A DNA stretch of 64,000 nt from BJ22 sp021298375 (GTDB lineage: Bacteria > Planctomycetota > Planctomycetia > Pirellulales > Pirellulaceae). The translations under genes were made by a program, and so were the position numbers. Positions 8,785-18,600 of this stretch are shown one piece after another. Within the stretch, counting starts at the first letter, position 1. The number at the start of each line of letters is the position of its first letter. Location: contig JBKDOL010000121.1 in the NCBI GenBank assembly GCA_046343015.1, positions 1-64,000 on the forward strand. Reading direction: 5' to 3'. The notes below the pieces were generated by a model. The model had not been told where the DNA came from, made no database searches, and worked only from the letters and a program-made list of their open reading frames with translations.

Positions 8785-11310
8785 ATGACCGCGTCCCGCA
8801 AACCACTTCCGGTTGATGAACAGCTCGGACTGTTGAGCGAGCAGCTCGGCAAGTCCTCGGCGGTCATCCTCGAAGCGCCTCCCGGCTCGGGCAAAACGAC
8901 GCGGGTCGCGCCTTGGCTGGTGGAACGCGATGAACTCTCCGGGCAGGTCTTTCTGCTCCAGCCGCGGCGCGTGGCCGCCAGAGCCGCAGCCGAGCGGATT
9001 GCTGCGGAACACGCTTGGCAACTGGGGCGCGAAGTTGGCTATCAAGTCCGCTTTGACAGTCGCGTTTCAGCCGACACCAAACTGGTCGTGGCAACCGAGG
9101 GTATCCTGCTCCGCCGGCTGCAGAGCGATCCTTTGCTGGAAGGAGTGTCCGCTGTCCTGCTGGACGAGTTCCACGAGCGATCGCTGAATGCGGATTTGCT
9201 GTTGGGATTGCTCCGCAGGTTGCAGCAGGAATTCCGTCCCGACCTGAAGCTGGTGGTGATGTCGGCAACGCTCGCTTCGACCGAACTTCAGACGTTTCTC
9301 CAAGGGGCTCCCATCGTCAAGGCGGCGGGCCAACTGTTTCCGGTCGATGTCCAGTACCGTCCTCCCCGGCTGCAAGCCAAGTGGCTCGAACACCTTGTCG
9401 AGATCGTTCACGATCTGGTCACTCGCGATTCCGGCGACATCCTCGTCTTTCTCCCCGGGGTCGGTGAAATTCAGCGCGTCATGAAGGGGCTCGATTCGCT
9501 GACACGGGACTGCGACTTGCTTCCGCTGCACGGAAGCATGCCGCTGGAGCAACAGACGGCCGCGCTCTTTTCCGGCGGGCGGCGCCGAATCGTCCTGGCG
9601 ACCAACGTCGCCGAAACATCGTTGACTATCGAGGGGATCACGACGGTGGTCGACAGTGGCTGGGTCCGAGTCTTGCGATTTGACCCCAGTGTTGGCATCG
9701 ACCGGCTCGAACTGGAGCCGATCTGTCAGGCGTCGGCGACGCAGCGAGCCGGTCGCGCGGGGCGGCTGGCTGCGGGGCGCTGCATTCGTCTCTGGGATGC
9801 GGCGGCCCAGCGAGCTCGGCCTGAGTTCCTCGAGCCGGAAGTCAGTCGGATTGATCTCGCCGGAGCAGTGCTCCAACTCGCCGCTTGGGGAGAGCGGCCT
9901 GAGGAATTCCTCTGGCTGTCATCGCCTCGGCCTGAGGCTATCGAGTCAGCACGGCGCTTGCTCGAACTGCTCGGTGCGCTGGCCGAGGGAAAAATCACGC
10001 CGCTTGGCCAGGTAATGGTGCGCTTACCTGTCGCGCCACGTTTGGCGCGGCTGCTGATCGCCGCTCACCAGACGGGCTGCCTCGAGCAAGCCGCTCTGGC
10101 TGCGGCCCTGCTCTCCGAGCGGGATCCATTTCTGCGACAGCCCGGCAGCCAGCGCTTGAGCCCACGCGATCGTCAAGTCTCCCGCTGGAATTGCGACCTC
10201 ACAGAACGGGTCCACGCGCTCGAGCATTTTTATCGGGCTGGAGAAATGCAGACACCATTTGGCGAAATCCATCGCGGCGGGGCCTTTAACCTTCGCGATG
10301 CCGCACGGCAGAACTTCGAACTGACCGTAGCCGAGTTGGGCTCTCCCCGGAAACAAACCGATGAGGAAGACGCCCTGAGCAAGGCACTGCTCGTCGCCTT
10401 TCCCGATCGGCTCGCCCGGCGCCGCGGCCCGAACGATTCCCGCGGACTGATGGCCGGTGGTCGCGGTGTAAAGCTGGCAGAGCAGAGCGGAGTGACCCAG
10501 CCGGAACTCTTTCTCTGCATCGACGTCGATGGTGCTAAAGGCGAGGCACTTGTGCGACAGGCGAGCGGGATCGACCCGGCCTGGTTGCCGAGGGAGCTGC
10601 TGGCGGAGCGCGAAGAGCTGTTTTTCCATCCTACGCAGAAGCAAGTCGTCGCCAAACGCCGCCAGTACTGGGCGGATCTGATTCTCAGCGAGCACCCCGC
10701 AGCAATTACCGACAGTGTTGCTGCCGCGGCTCTTTTGGCGAACGAGGCCAAAAGGAACCTGGCCGAGGTCTTGCCGCGCGAGGCGGAGGCCTTTGAGTCC
10801 TTTCGCGCTCGGGTCACCTGCCTGGCCAAGTGGTTGCCTGAGCACAACCTCCGCCCGGTCGAAGAACAGTTACTCGGTGAGGTGCTTGAGGAACTTTGCC
10901 GCGGCAGGCGGAGTTTCGCCGAATTGCAGGCCGCACCGTGGCTCGATTGGCTTCGCGGTCACTATCCTCCTGAGCAACTCAAGCTGATCGACCAGGAGGC
11001 TCCAGAGCGGATTGAGGTTCCCAGTGGAAGTCGGATCAAGCTGGAATACGCTCCGGGCAAAGCCCCGGTCTTGGCGGTCCGCATTCAGGAGATTTTTTCC
11101 TGGCGGGCGACGCCGCGGATTGCCTGCGGTCGCGTCCCCGTGCTGCTGCATTTGCTTGCCCCCAATTTTCGGCCGCAGCAGATCACGGATGACCTCGCCA
11201 GTTTCTGGGCCAATACCTACGAAGTCGTCCGCAAGGAATTGAAGCGGCGCTACCCCAAGCACGCCTGGCCGGAAGATCCCCTGACCGCCTCGCCCGTGAA
11301 GAAAGGCTGA
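8785..11310 (+). CDS. hrpB: ATP-dependent helicase HrpB
   Basis: An 841-residue DExH-box (DEAH/RHA type) helicase, the usual length for HrpB. Motifs seen: Walker A APPGSGKTT (residues 31-39), DEFH (127-130), SAT (160-162), motif V ATNVAETSLTI (272-282) and motif VI QRAGRAGR (320-327). They are followed by the HA2 and HrpB-specific C-terminal regions. The in vivo substrate of HrpB is poorly known in bacteria; an RNA-related role is presumed. It lies 60 bases after astB on the same strand, so the two may share a transcript without an obvious functional link. Confidence 0.93.
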   Translation: MTASRKPLPVDEQLGLLSEQLGKSSAVILEAPPGSGKTTRVAPWLVERDELSGQVFLLQPRRVAARAAAERIAAEHAWQLGREVGYQVRFDSRVSADTKLVVATEGILLRRLQSDPLLEGVSAVLLDEFHERSLNADLLLGLLRRLQQEFRPDLKLVVMSATLASTELQTFLQGAPIVKAAGQLFPVDVQYRPPRLQAKWLEHLVEIVHDLVTRDSGDILVFLPGVGEIQRVMKGLDSLTRDCDLLPLHGSMPLEQQTAALFSGGRRRIVLATNVAETSLTIEGITTVVDSGWVRVLRFDPSVGIDRLELEPICQASATQRAGRAGRLAAGRCIRLWDAAAQRARPEFLEPEVSRIDLAGAVLQLAAWGERPEEFLWLSSPRPEAIESARRLLELLGALAEGKITPLGQVMVRLPVAPRLARLLIAAHQTGCLEQAALAAALLSERDPFLRQPGSQRLSPRDRQVSRWNCDLTERVHALEHFYRAGEMQTPFGEIHRGGAFNLRDAARQNFELTVAELGSPRKQTDEEDALSKALLVAFPDRLARRRGPNDSRGLMAGGRGVKLAEQSGVTQPELFLCIDVDGAKGEALVRQASGIDPAWLPRELLAEREELFFHPTQKQVVAKRRQYWADLILSEHPAAITDSVAAAALLANEAKRNLAEVLPREAEAFESFRARVTCLAKWLPEHNLRPVEEQLLGEVLEELCRGRRSFAELQAAPWLDWLRGHYPPEQLKLIDQEAPERIEVPSGSRIKLEYAPGKAPVLAVRIQEIFSWRATPRIACGRVPVLLHLLAPNFRPQQITDDLASFWANTYEVVRKELKRRYPKHAWPEDPLTASPVKKG

Positions 11311-12183
11311 GCAGTTCATCCCGCGCGGCGACCGTTTGCCGGATGAACGTCGATTGTCCAGCGAGGCGCTCTGAGATTTCTTTTGCAGCGCGGAGCGCAG
11401 CCAATTGCCATGGATGTCCCTCAACGGCCCGACTCAGCCTGAAACTCTAACGGTTAGCCTGACTTTGCTCGCGCCTCTTTTCCGGCTCGGGAAGCTCTGA
11501 ACGTCACGCTGCGTTTATGACTCAGGCAGTCTGGTCCGCTTGGCGAAGCTGGTCGGTCACAGAAAATTATTTTGATTACCAGTTGAGCCGCGAGTCGATA
11601 CGATAACGGGCACTGTTCTACGCAGTGCGGATTTCTTGCCGCGGTCCATCAAGCTCTCTTGAATTCGGATCGCCAGAGAAGTCCAACCAACACATGGATG
11701 AATTAGTGTTGTTCAGGGATGAGATCGTTTCCATTTCCTTCCTGAGGAACCGATCCATGTCAATTGATTGGATGAATTCTCTCATCATCGTGACGTTCAT
11801 GTCCGTGTGGGTGCTCATCGGTCAGTTCTCGTTCATCAAACAATGAACCAGGTTGAACTGACCAGGTTGTCGGTCTGCGGTTGGGTTGGGCCTGCGGGTC
11901 AAACTCGCTCCGCCAGTTCTCGACCGCCAGCGATGCACCCTTCGTTCCAATTCTCCGGGGATGACGCGTTCCCGTCGGTGAATTGCTCGCCGGGTTCAAG
12001 CTGGCAATAGCGTCCGCCAAGTCAGCGAATCGAAATTTGCGACTTCGGACCGGTCGAAAACGACTGTTCCTTCCGACTTCCGGATGCCCTGAAGTAACGT
12101 CTGACTGCTTCCGATCCACGACCATGGCAACTGGCCATTGCCAGTCGTGGGCAGGCTGCAGACGGTGTGTTATCTTGGGTCAC
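11311..12183. other. Long gap with no confident gene
   Basis: About 870 bases between hrpB and the protease gene. A small hairpin (GCACTG at 11610-11615 with CAGTGC at 11623-11628) and a short imperfect duplication around ACCAGGTTG (11843-11869) are visible. Short overlapping frames on both strands at 11618-11846 are unconvincing. The plus frame from ATG 11694 would give a 50-residue peptide with one hydrophobic helix, but no ribosome binding site is seen. Confidence 0.45.
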
Positions 12184-13212
12184 ATGAACCAGTTTCCAGA
12201 CCGATTTTCCGGGTACTCCCCAGCGGCGTCCCGCCTCTCTTCAATCCACAGGTCAGCAGAGCCATTGGCCGCGGAGCCCCCAGCTCGCGAGTCAACATCG
12301 CCGCGTCTGCTGAGGAGGGGATTGCTGAGGCGTTTGCGCTGGCCTGTCACGCTGTTTCTGCTCACTTGCCTTTCAACCTTTTGGGTGGGCGTGACCAACT
12401 GGCAGCCGGTGCAGGCCCTGATTGTCTGCTCCGAACAGGGAGATTTGACCTACGTTCGCCAGTTGTTCCTGACGCATTGGGCGCAAGGCCTGACTTACAT
12501 GGGCTGCGTGCTGGCGATTCTTCTGCTCCATGAGCTGGGTCACTTTCTGATGACCCTTTATTACCGTATTCCGGCCACGATGCCGATCTTTCTCCCTTTT
12601 CCCTTCAACCCGATTGGCACGCTCGGTGCGGTGATCGGAATGAATGGCTTCGAGGCCGATCGCAAACAGATTTTTGACATCGGTATTGCCGGGCCACTGG
12701 CAGGACTCGTAGTCGCGATTCCACTGGCCTGGATCGGAGCGAGCCAACTCGATTTTTCGATTCCCCCCGCGGGCGGACTCAGTTTTCAATGTCCGCTGTT
12801 TCTGGACTGGCTGATCGAGCGTCTGGCGATCCCGGGCTACAATGGAAGTTCGATTTCACCCAGCCAGATGAACCCCTACCTCTCGGCCGCTTGGGTGGGA
12901 TGTCTGGTGACCGGACTGAATATGATTCCGGTAGGTCAGTTGGATGGCGGGCATATCACCTACGCCTTGTTCGGCAAGCGGGCCCACTTGCTGGCCCGTG
13001 CGATGATTGTCGGGGCGATTGCCTCGATGGTTTACTTCGGACACATGGTCCTGCTGTTGATGGTTATCCTGGTAGTCCTGGTCGGCACCGACCACCCACC
13101 AACGGCAAATGACCGCATGCCGCTGGGTTGGTTTCGCACCGGGCTGGGGTTGTTATCATTGTCGATCCCGATTCTCCTCTTCCCGCCCATGGTCTTCGAA
13201 CTCCCCACCTGA
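12184..13212 (+). CDS. Site-2 protease family intramembrane metalloprotease
   Basis: A 342-residue polytopic membrane protein of the M50 group, which cleaves substrates within the membrane. Zinc ligands are in HELGH (residues 116-120) and in the second motif NMIPVGQLDGGH (N246 to H257, with Asp254). The middle FPFNPIGTLGAVIGM segment is also typical of the soluble-domain-poor S2P type. About seven hydrophobic segments are visible. The start at ATG 12184 is chosen because upstream in-frame sequence looks non-coding, and the preceding GTG and ATG options lack a binding site. The N-terminal 45 residues are polar and would lie in the cytoplasm. The substrate is unknown. Confidence 0.85.
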   Translation: MNQFPDRFSGYSPAASRLSSIHRSAEPLAAEPPARESTSPRLLRRGLLRRLRWPVTLFLLTCLSTFWVGVTNWQPVQALIVCSEQGDLTYVRQLFLTHWAQGLTYMGCVLAILLLHELGHFLMTLYYRIPATMPIFLPFPFNPIGTLGAVIGMNGFEADRKQIFDIGIAGPLAGLVVAIPLAWIGASQLDFSIPPAGGLSFQCPLFLDWLIERLAIPGYNGSSISPSQMNPYLSAAWVGCLVTGLNMIPVGQLDGGHITYALFGKRAHLLARAMIVGAIASMVYFGHMVLLLMVILVVLVGTDHPPTANDRMPLGWFRTGLGLLSLSIPILLFPPMVFELPT

Positions 13213-13218
13213 AACCTC

Positions 13219-13250
13219 CAAAAACGGGGTCAGGTCCAGTTTCACAATTC
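13219..13250. repeat. Possible dispersed-repeat tail (GGGGTCAGGTCC)
   Basis: The string AAAACGGGGTCAGGTCC lies in the short gap after the protease gene. From memory, near-identical GGGGTCAGGTC strings occur around IS200-like/REP-associated transposase genes and their remnants in many genomes. Only one copy is seen here, and no transposase is nearby. Confidence 0.25.
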
Positions 13251-13274
13251 ACTTACTTATTTTCGGAGGAATTC

Positions 13275-14273
13275 ATGAGCCGCCCGATTACTTTGTTTAC
13301 CGGACAGTGGGCCGATTTGCCCTTGACCGACATGGCCCAGAAAACTCGGAGCTTTGGCTATGACGGAATAGAGCTTGCCTGTTGGGGCGACCACTTCGAA
13401 GTCGACCGGGCCCTGGCGGAAAGCGACTACTGCGCCCGCAAGCGAGAACTGCTGCAGAACCATGGTTTGGGTTGCTGGGCAATCAGCAGTCACCTCGTTG
13501 GGCAGGCGGTGTGTGACGTCATCGACCAACGGCACAAGGCGATCCTTCCGCCATCCGTTTGGGGCGATGGTTCCCCGGCGGGTGTGAACAATCGGGCAAT
13601 TGAGGAACTGAAGCGAACTGCCCGGGCGGCCGAGAAGTTTGGCGTCAAGGTTATTAACGGCTTTACCGGATCCAGCATCTGGCCGCTGCTCTATTCTTTC
13701 CCCCCAGTCTCGCCGCAGATGATTGATGATGGTTTCAAGCTGTTTGCCGATCGCTGGAACCCGATTCTCGACGTCTTCCGCGACTGCGGGGTGAAGTTCG
13801 CGCTCGAAGTGCATCCAACCGAGATTGCCTTCGACATCTATACCGCCGAGCGGGCTCTGGAGGCGTTGAATCACCGGCCGGAGTTTGGATTCAATTTCGA
13901 TCCGAGCCATTTGATTTGGCAAGGTGTCGATCCCGCGGCCTTCATTCGTTATTTCCCCGATCGCATCTTCCATGTCCATGTGAAAGATGCAATCCGCCGG
14001 TTGGATGGTCGCAGCGGAATTCTCGCCAGCCACCTCAATTTCGGCGACCCGCGCCGAGGCTGGGATTTCCGTTCGCCCGGACGCGGCGAAGTCAACTTTG
14101 AGGAAATCGTTCGGGCGCTGAATGACGTCAAGTATCACGGCCCGCTTTCGATCGAATGGGAAGACAGCGGCATGGACCGCGAGTTCGGTGCCCGGGAAGC
14201 CTGCGACTTCACCCGACGATTGGACTTCGCACCCAGTCACCGCGCATTTGATTCGGCCTTTGAGAAAAAGTAG
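13275..14273 (+). CDS. Sugar phosphate isomerase/epimerase (xylose isomerase-like TIM barrel)
   Basis: A 332-residue protein of the AP endonuclease 2/xylose-isomerase-like fold. Likely metal-binding residues sit in FALEVHPTEIAFD, FNFDPSHLIWQG, IFHVHVKDA and LSIEWEDSGMD, the usual positions of the Glu, Asp/His, His and Glu ligands. ATG 13275 follows a perfect GGAGGA (13265-13270) four bases upstream, which overrules an earlier in-frame start at 13128 lying inside the protease gene. Such proteins act on sugars or inositols in planctomycetes, but the substrate cannot be read from the sequence. Confidence 0.88.
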   Translation: MSRPITLFTGQWADLPLTDMAQKTRSFGYDGIELACWGDHFEVDRALAESDYCARKRELLQNHGLGCWAISSHLVGQAVCDVIDQRHKAILPPSVWGDGSPAGVNNRAIEELKRTARAAEKFGVKVINGFTGSSIWPLLYSFPPVSPQMIDDGFKLFADRWNPILDVFRDCGVKFALEVHPTEIAFDIYTAERALEALNHRPEFGFNFDPSHLIWQGVDPAAFIRYFPDRIFHVHVKDAIRRLDGRSGILASHLNFGDPRRGWDFRSPGRGEVNFEEIVRALNDVKYHGPLSIEWEDSGMDREFGAREACDFTRRLDFAPSHRAFDSAFEKK

Positions 14274-14375
14274 GCAGCCGTCCGGCGATTTGTCGAGCAT
14301 CGGCTGACCGAGCCTCCATGGAGGCTCGCCTGCCCATTGCCGCTTTCCCTGGCGCTGCGAAAGTACAGAACCCCT

Positions 14376-15158
14376 ATGTCTTCACCGAGCATCCAGCTGA
14401 AGAAGACCGCGCCCGCCGGGACGATTATTCTCAATCGTCCCGAGCGGCACAACGCGATCTCGCGCGAGCTCATCGCGGCTTTGCAGCAGGCCTTCGATGA
14501 TTTTCATGGCGAGCGATCCGTGCGGGCGGTGATTCTGACGGCTGCGGGGGATTCCTTTTGCTCGGGCGCCGACCTCCGCGAGTTGGCTGATACCGCCGAA
14601 GATCAGCAAGCCCTGAGCCTTTGGCAAACCGAAGTCGAACAGCTTCAGCAATTGCTGGAAACCATGCTGCGGTATCCCAAGCCCATTCTGATTGCGGCGA
14701 CGGGCTGGGTGATTGGCAGTGGACTCTCCCTGCTGTTGGCTGGTGACTATGTCATCGCTGGAGAATCGACGCGGCTCTGGCTCCCCGAATCTCTCCGTGG
14801 GCTTTCGGCCGGTCTGACCACGCCGCTGCTGGTCTTCCGGGCTGGGGCTGGTCAGGCGAGTCGCTTCCTGTACCAAACCGAGCCGTTGCCAGCCAAACGG
14901 GCCGCTGAACTCGGCTTGATTCAGGAGGTTGTCGCCGACAACCTGGTTTGGGCTCGGGCCCAGCAACTCGCCGGCGAACTGGCCCGGGGCTCGGCCCAAT
15001 CCCAACTCCTGGGGAAGCAACTGCTCAATCAGACCGTGGGCGAGAGTCTGCTGACTCAACTGGCGATCGGAGCGGCCCAAGTTGCTGCGGCGCGGACGAC
15101 CGAAGCCGCGCGCGAGGGAGTCCAGGCCTTCCTCGAAAAGCGGGAACCAAAGTTCTGA
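14376..15158 (+). CDS. Enoyl-CoA hydratase/isomerase (crotonase) family protein
   Basis: A 260-residue crotonase-fold protein. The CoA-binding/oxyanion motif FCSGADLREL is at residues 61-70 and the second glycine region is WVIGSGLSLLLAGD at 111-124. By analogy with mitochondrial crotonase, the second catalytic Glu is kept (Glu138 in LPESLRG). The first (CEL Glu) is replaced by Ser118. A simple hydratase is therefore doubtful, and isomerase, hydrolase or other crotonase chemistry is possible. It starts about 100 bases after the isomerase gene on the same strand. No beta-oxidation partners are nearby. Confidence 0.82.
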   Translation: MSSPSIQLKKTAPAGTIILNRPERHNAISRELIAALQQAFDDFHGERSVRAVILTAAGDSFCSGADLRELADTAEDQQALSLWQTEVEQLQQLLETMLRYPKPILIAATGWVIGSGLSLLLAGDYVIAGESTRLWLPESLRGLSAGLTTPLLVFRAGAGQASRFLYQTEPLPAKRAAELGLIQEVVADNLVWARAQQLAGELARGSAQSQLLGKQLLNQTVGESLLTQLAIGAAQVAAARTTEAAREGVQAFLEKREPKF

Positions 15159-15265
15159 CCTCTCCAGTTCTGCTTTCCTCCTGCGGGCCGAGCGCGGCGG
15201 TTGTCAGTACAGTCCGAGGGCCAGGCAACGCTTGTTTTTGGAATCGTGTGCGGCCCTCTTCTCGG

Positions 15266-17752
15266 TCACTCGCGTGAGGTTCCCTCCAGCATTCTCAGCC
15301 AGTTCTGGTCGACGTGATAATGGTGGCAGGTGGTGCAGGAGTTCGATGCCTGATTCTCGCGATGACACTGCACACAAGTCGAACGGCCCAGCGGCGCAAA
15401 GTCGCTTCGCTCGATCGTGTGTCCCGCAGCACTGGAATCCGACTTTTGCCAACTTGCCAGCTGTGTCGGCGGAGTGGATAAAGGCGTGTCAGCCCATTGA
15501 TGGCAAGCGGTACACTGAAGCTGCAATAGATGTGGAGCGTGATTGAAACGTGTAAACCCCTTGAGCTCCGGGCGTCGCAGTTCGGACTTCCAGCCAACCT
15601 GATTCCGCGATGCCAGCAAGTTTGCTGAGGCTGCCGGGCTGCTGACGCGGTGACAGGAGAAGCAGGCCCCGGCCGCTGAGGGGTGGTGCAGACTCTGCGC
15701 CAAAGCTTGAGTTGCCTGAGACTGCCCCGCGGATTGCAGAGCGTTCCGCCATTGCAGCAATTCAGGCCAGAAGAGATCTTCGTGGTCGGCGACGTAATAG
15801 ATGAGCCGATAGCTGGCATCATCCCGCTTCCAGCCGCGAAGCAGAGCGGGCTGGGGAATCTTGTTGGCCACAGGCTTGGAAAAAACAGGCTCAATCGCTG
15901 GCGCTTGGGACGGCTGGTTTACAGCTGCCTTGTGTGGTGGCGCGTGTTCGTTGCGCTGCTGGCCCAGGTTGTTGATTGAGTCTGTTTGGTGTGCCGGTAC
16001 CCCTTCCCCCCGGTCGCCTTCCAGCGGAGAGACTCCGCCGGGAAGTTGTCCTTGGAGAGGATTCACCGCGAGCAGTTCCGAATCCGGACCTGCATTGGCC
16101 GCAGGGAGATTCGCTGTTCCTTCTCGCAGGGGGTCGAGGTTGTTGATTCCACCCCGCCCACTCTTTTCATCGACGTTCGCTTGAGGATTAGTGACAGCAG
16201 GCTGACGAATGACTTGTCGTGACGGTCCTGCGTCTACTGGCGACTGGGTTTGCGTTGCGGCCTTTAACGCTTCTGACTGCTCACCTGAGTTGCCTCCCGG
16301 TAACGCACGTTGGGAAACCTTGCCGGTTAGAGGATTGGGAGCGAGTAACTCCTGGTCTTGCAGCCAGCGGGCGAGGACACCCGTGTCGGGGCGCCAGGCA
16401 GCCTGGGAGTCGATTTGCCCCGAGCCCAGCGAGCTTTCCGACAGGCTGGCCAATTTGCCATGACTGGCCATTTCGGGGAACCACTGGAGGACGGCATCGC
16501 GAAACACCTGCAGCCCCGAGATTGCCGGACGATGGCCGGGCGGGTTTTCTGCCTGAATTGCCACAACTTCCCGAAAGTCTCGCGAGGCCAGTTCCAGGAG
16601 CAGGCGTTTCATGCCTTTGGCCAGCTCAGCCAAGCGACTGAGTTGCTCTTCATTCTGTGGGTCGATTTCGCTGAAATCAAATCCAGCGGGAAAGGCTTTC
16701 AGTGCTGCCGCCAGCTCCGGGTCTTTGGCGAGCAAAGACCAGGTCAAGGGTTGCATGAGCCCGGCAAAGTCTCCCCGAGCGCCCGCGGGCCAACTTCCAA
16801 TCTCATGTCCAGAAGCGCGCAGCCGATCGACATCCAGCAAGGGAAGTTCGAAAAAAACCAATCCCTGTTGACCGGTTGTTCGAATGGTCTGTTGATGGCA
16901 ACTACTGCACATCGAATCAAAGCTACCCAGACGCATGACGTTTCGCTCGCTATCTCCCGAGTGGCAAGCGGCGCAGGCGAATTCGCGTTGTCCTTCTGGA
17001 AAGTATTTTCGCAAATGCGTCTGATGATCAAATCGAATGGCACTCGGCAGCTGACTTCCCACTAACTGAAATTCGGGATGTCCGCTTTCGAAACTGCGGT
17101 GGCGTTGAGTGTGGCAGGTTTGGCATTGCCCGTCAGACATTTTGGTCAAATCGACGAGTTCGCCCCGGTGCTCGATGTGACAGGCAGCACAAGCAAGTTG
17201 TCGATATTCGTGATCGGCCGGCAGTTCGAGTCCCGCCGCTCGAAAGGGAGTCTCTTGCTCTCGGGTCAGTTTCTCCAATTGTTCCCGGGAGAGGGCGTGT
17301 GGCTGAGCCGCGAGAGTCGGCTCGATCGATTGCCGGTGACAGTTAAGGCAAAGCTCTGATTGATTGGTGGGACAAGCCGTGTTGTCGCCGAATGCGGTCC
17401 GCGTCCAACCGAGCCAATTGCTGTTTCCGGCTGAGTGGCATGCGGCACAGCGGTCGCCCCCCATGCCGGCGAGAATCTGGGCATGATGACTGGTCAAAGG
17501 GCCGGGAGCGAGAAACTCATTGCGTTTCGGCGAACCAAAGACCAGCAGGAGTGCACCGAAGGTAAAGCCCCAGACAGAAAGCACAATCGCTCGCCGGATC
17601 CGCCGATTGGAGGGGAGTTGGACGACTTCATCCTGCCCTCCAGGCTGTAACGCCGGCAGAACCACCGCGCGATCCTGATCCGGACGCTGATAGGGATCAA
17701 CCTGCATCTCTGTCCTCACGGTGTTGCCTGCTGCGGGACCCGGTGCACTCAT
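15266..17752 (-). CDS. Membrane-anchored decaheme cytochrome c
   Basis: An 828-residue protein with an N-terminal cytoplasmic tail, one membrane helix (about 54-73) and a large periplasmic part. Ten CxxCH heme sites are visible. Six lie in the first part (CAACH at 102, CLNCH, CAACH, CQTCH, CAACH, CSSCH). Four are near the C-terminus (CFSCH, CTACH, CVQCH, CTTCH). They are separated by a long Pro/Gln/Asn-rich, low-complexity linker. The start overlaps the stop of the cytochrome b gene by four bases (ATGA), so translation is probably coupled. It is the last gene of a five-gene redox operon and is likely the periplasmic electron acceptor or donor. No catalytic site for nitrite, hydroxylamine or sulfite was recognised. 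Confidence 0.88.
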   Translation of the reverse strand: MSAPGPAAGNTVRTEMQVDPYQRPDQDRAVVLPALQPGGQDEVVQLPSNRRIRRAIVLSVWGFTFGALLLVFGSPKRNEFLAPGPLTSHHAQILAGMGGDRCAACHSAGNSNWLGWTRTAFGDNTACPTNQSELCLNCHRQSIEPTLAAQPHALSREQLEKLTREQETPFRAAGLELPADHEYRQLACAACHIEHRGELVDLTKMSDGQCQTCHTQRHRSFESGHPEFQLVGSQLPSAIRFDHQTHLRKYFPEGQREFACAACHSGDSERNVMRLGSFDSMCSSCHQQTIRTTGQQGLVFFELPLLDVDRLRASGHEIGSWPAGARGDFAGLMQPLTWSLLAKDPELAAALKAFPAGFDFSEIDPQNEEQLSRLAELAKGMKRLLLELASRDFREVVAIQAENPPGHRPAISGLQVFRDAVLQWFPEMASHGKLASLSESSLGSGQIDSQAAWRPDTGVLARWLQDQELLAPNPLTGKVSQRALPGGNSGEQSEALKAATQTQSPVDAGPSRQVIRQPAVTNPQANVDEKSGRGGINNLDPLREGTANLPAANAGPDSELLAVNPLQGQLPGGVSPLEGDRGEGVPAHQTDSINNLGQQRNEHAPPHKAAVNQPSQAPAIEPVFSKPVANKIPQPALLRGWKRDDASYRLIYYVADHEDLFWPELLQWRNALQSAGQSQATQALAQSLHHPSAAGACFSCHRVSSPAASANLLASRNQVGWKSELRRPELKGFTRFNHAPHLLQLQCTACHQWADTPLSTPPTQLASWQKSDSSAAGHTIERSDFAPLGRSTCVQCHRENQASNSCTTCHHYHVDQNWLRMLEGTSRE

Positions 17753-18600
17753 CGCCCGCCTCCCGCAAAAGCGTAAACCAACACAATGTGGACAATCATC
17801 AGGGTCAACAGGCTATAAGTCATCGCGACATGCAGGAACAACCACCCTTTCAAGCGGCCCTGCAAGGCCGCGTGATAATCGAGGTCATCCTTCTCGCGTA
17901 TCAGCCCCATCAGTTGCCGACTGGTCTCGCGCTGGGGAGGGGCCAGATACCGATCGAGGGAGACCAATTCGCCGATCAGTTTGCGGCAGTTGTTTCCACT
18001 GGGCCACCAGGCAAACCACCAGCCTCGGGTTCCCTCGAGAAAATCAGCCACTCGATTCACATAGACTCGCGCCAAAATCTCATTGCCCCCAGCCTCCGTC
18101 AGAACCAGACTTCTGGCTCGCCGACTGACCTCGCGTCGCAAGAGGGGGATTTGCTCGTAAATGAACTGCCGCTGAATGGCGGCGAGCCGGCGAGGTGTTG
18201 CCCGGGTCAGATACAAACCGTAGACGCCGCTGCCGGCAACCAGCAGATAGGCGAGAGCCAGGGCCTGCTCCAATTTCCCTCCGGGAAGAGTCCAGTGCAC
18301 ATGCCAGCCGAAGAGGACGAAGGTACTCAGTCCGAGATAGATATGAAACTGCATCCAACCGGCCGCGGAGCCCAGTACAGCGAGGACGGGAACCTTTTTT
18401 CGCCAGTGAAAGGCTGCCAGCACGACGATCGAAGCAGTTAGAAACCAGCCGCTGAAAGAACTGGAACCGTACAGATTGTCATCGAGATAGCGAACCGCCA
18501 GCGAAAACAGGGCCAAGCCCAGTCCCATCCAGAGGAGATTCCGCAGCCTGCGGCTCACGATTTTGTTGCGCGGCAGGGGGCGATGGGCTCGGGAGTTCAT
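17749..18600 (-). CDS. Diheme b-type cytochrome, membrane protein
   Basis: A 283-residue protein with about five hydrophobic helices. Two of them carry a pair of His 14 residues apart: the QFH...WH helix in the middle and the LH...VH helix at the C-terminus. That is the pattern of helices binding two hemes b in quinone-interacting cytochromes b. Two starts are possible, 18600 (MNSRAH) and 18621 (MGQRGE). Both have GAGGTGA four bases upstream because of a tandem duplication. The inner start is listed. It follows the iron-sulfur fusion gene and overlaps the decaheme gene. Probable role: electron exchange between the quinone pool and the decaheme or iron-sulfur partner. This role is inferred. 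Confidence 0.75.
   Translation of the reverse strand: MNSRAHRPLPRNKIVSRRLRNLLWMGLGLALFSLAVRYLDDNLYGSSSFSGWFLTASIVVLAAFHWRKKVPVLAVLGSAAGWMQFHIYLGLSTFVLFGWHVHWTLPGGKLEQALALAYLLVAGSGVYGLYLTRATPRRLAAIQRQFIYEQIPLLRREVSRRARSLVLTEAGGNEILARVYVNRVADFLEGTRGWWFAWWPSGNNCRKLIGELVSLDRYLAPPQRETSRQLMGLIREKDDLDYHAALQGRLKGWLFLHVAMTYSLLTLMIVHIVLVYAFAGGGR

Noticed and set aside
11618..11846. Opposed short frames in the hrpB-protease gap
   Set aside because: No binding site, no known family, and both strands are open at once, as expected by chance.
13219..13250. Insertion sequence remnant
   Set aside because: Only a short motif; no transposase fragment, inverted repeats or target duplication around it.
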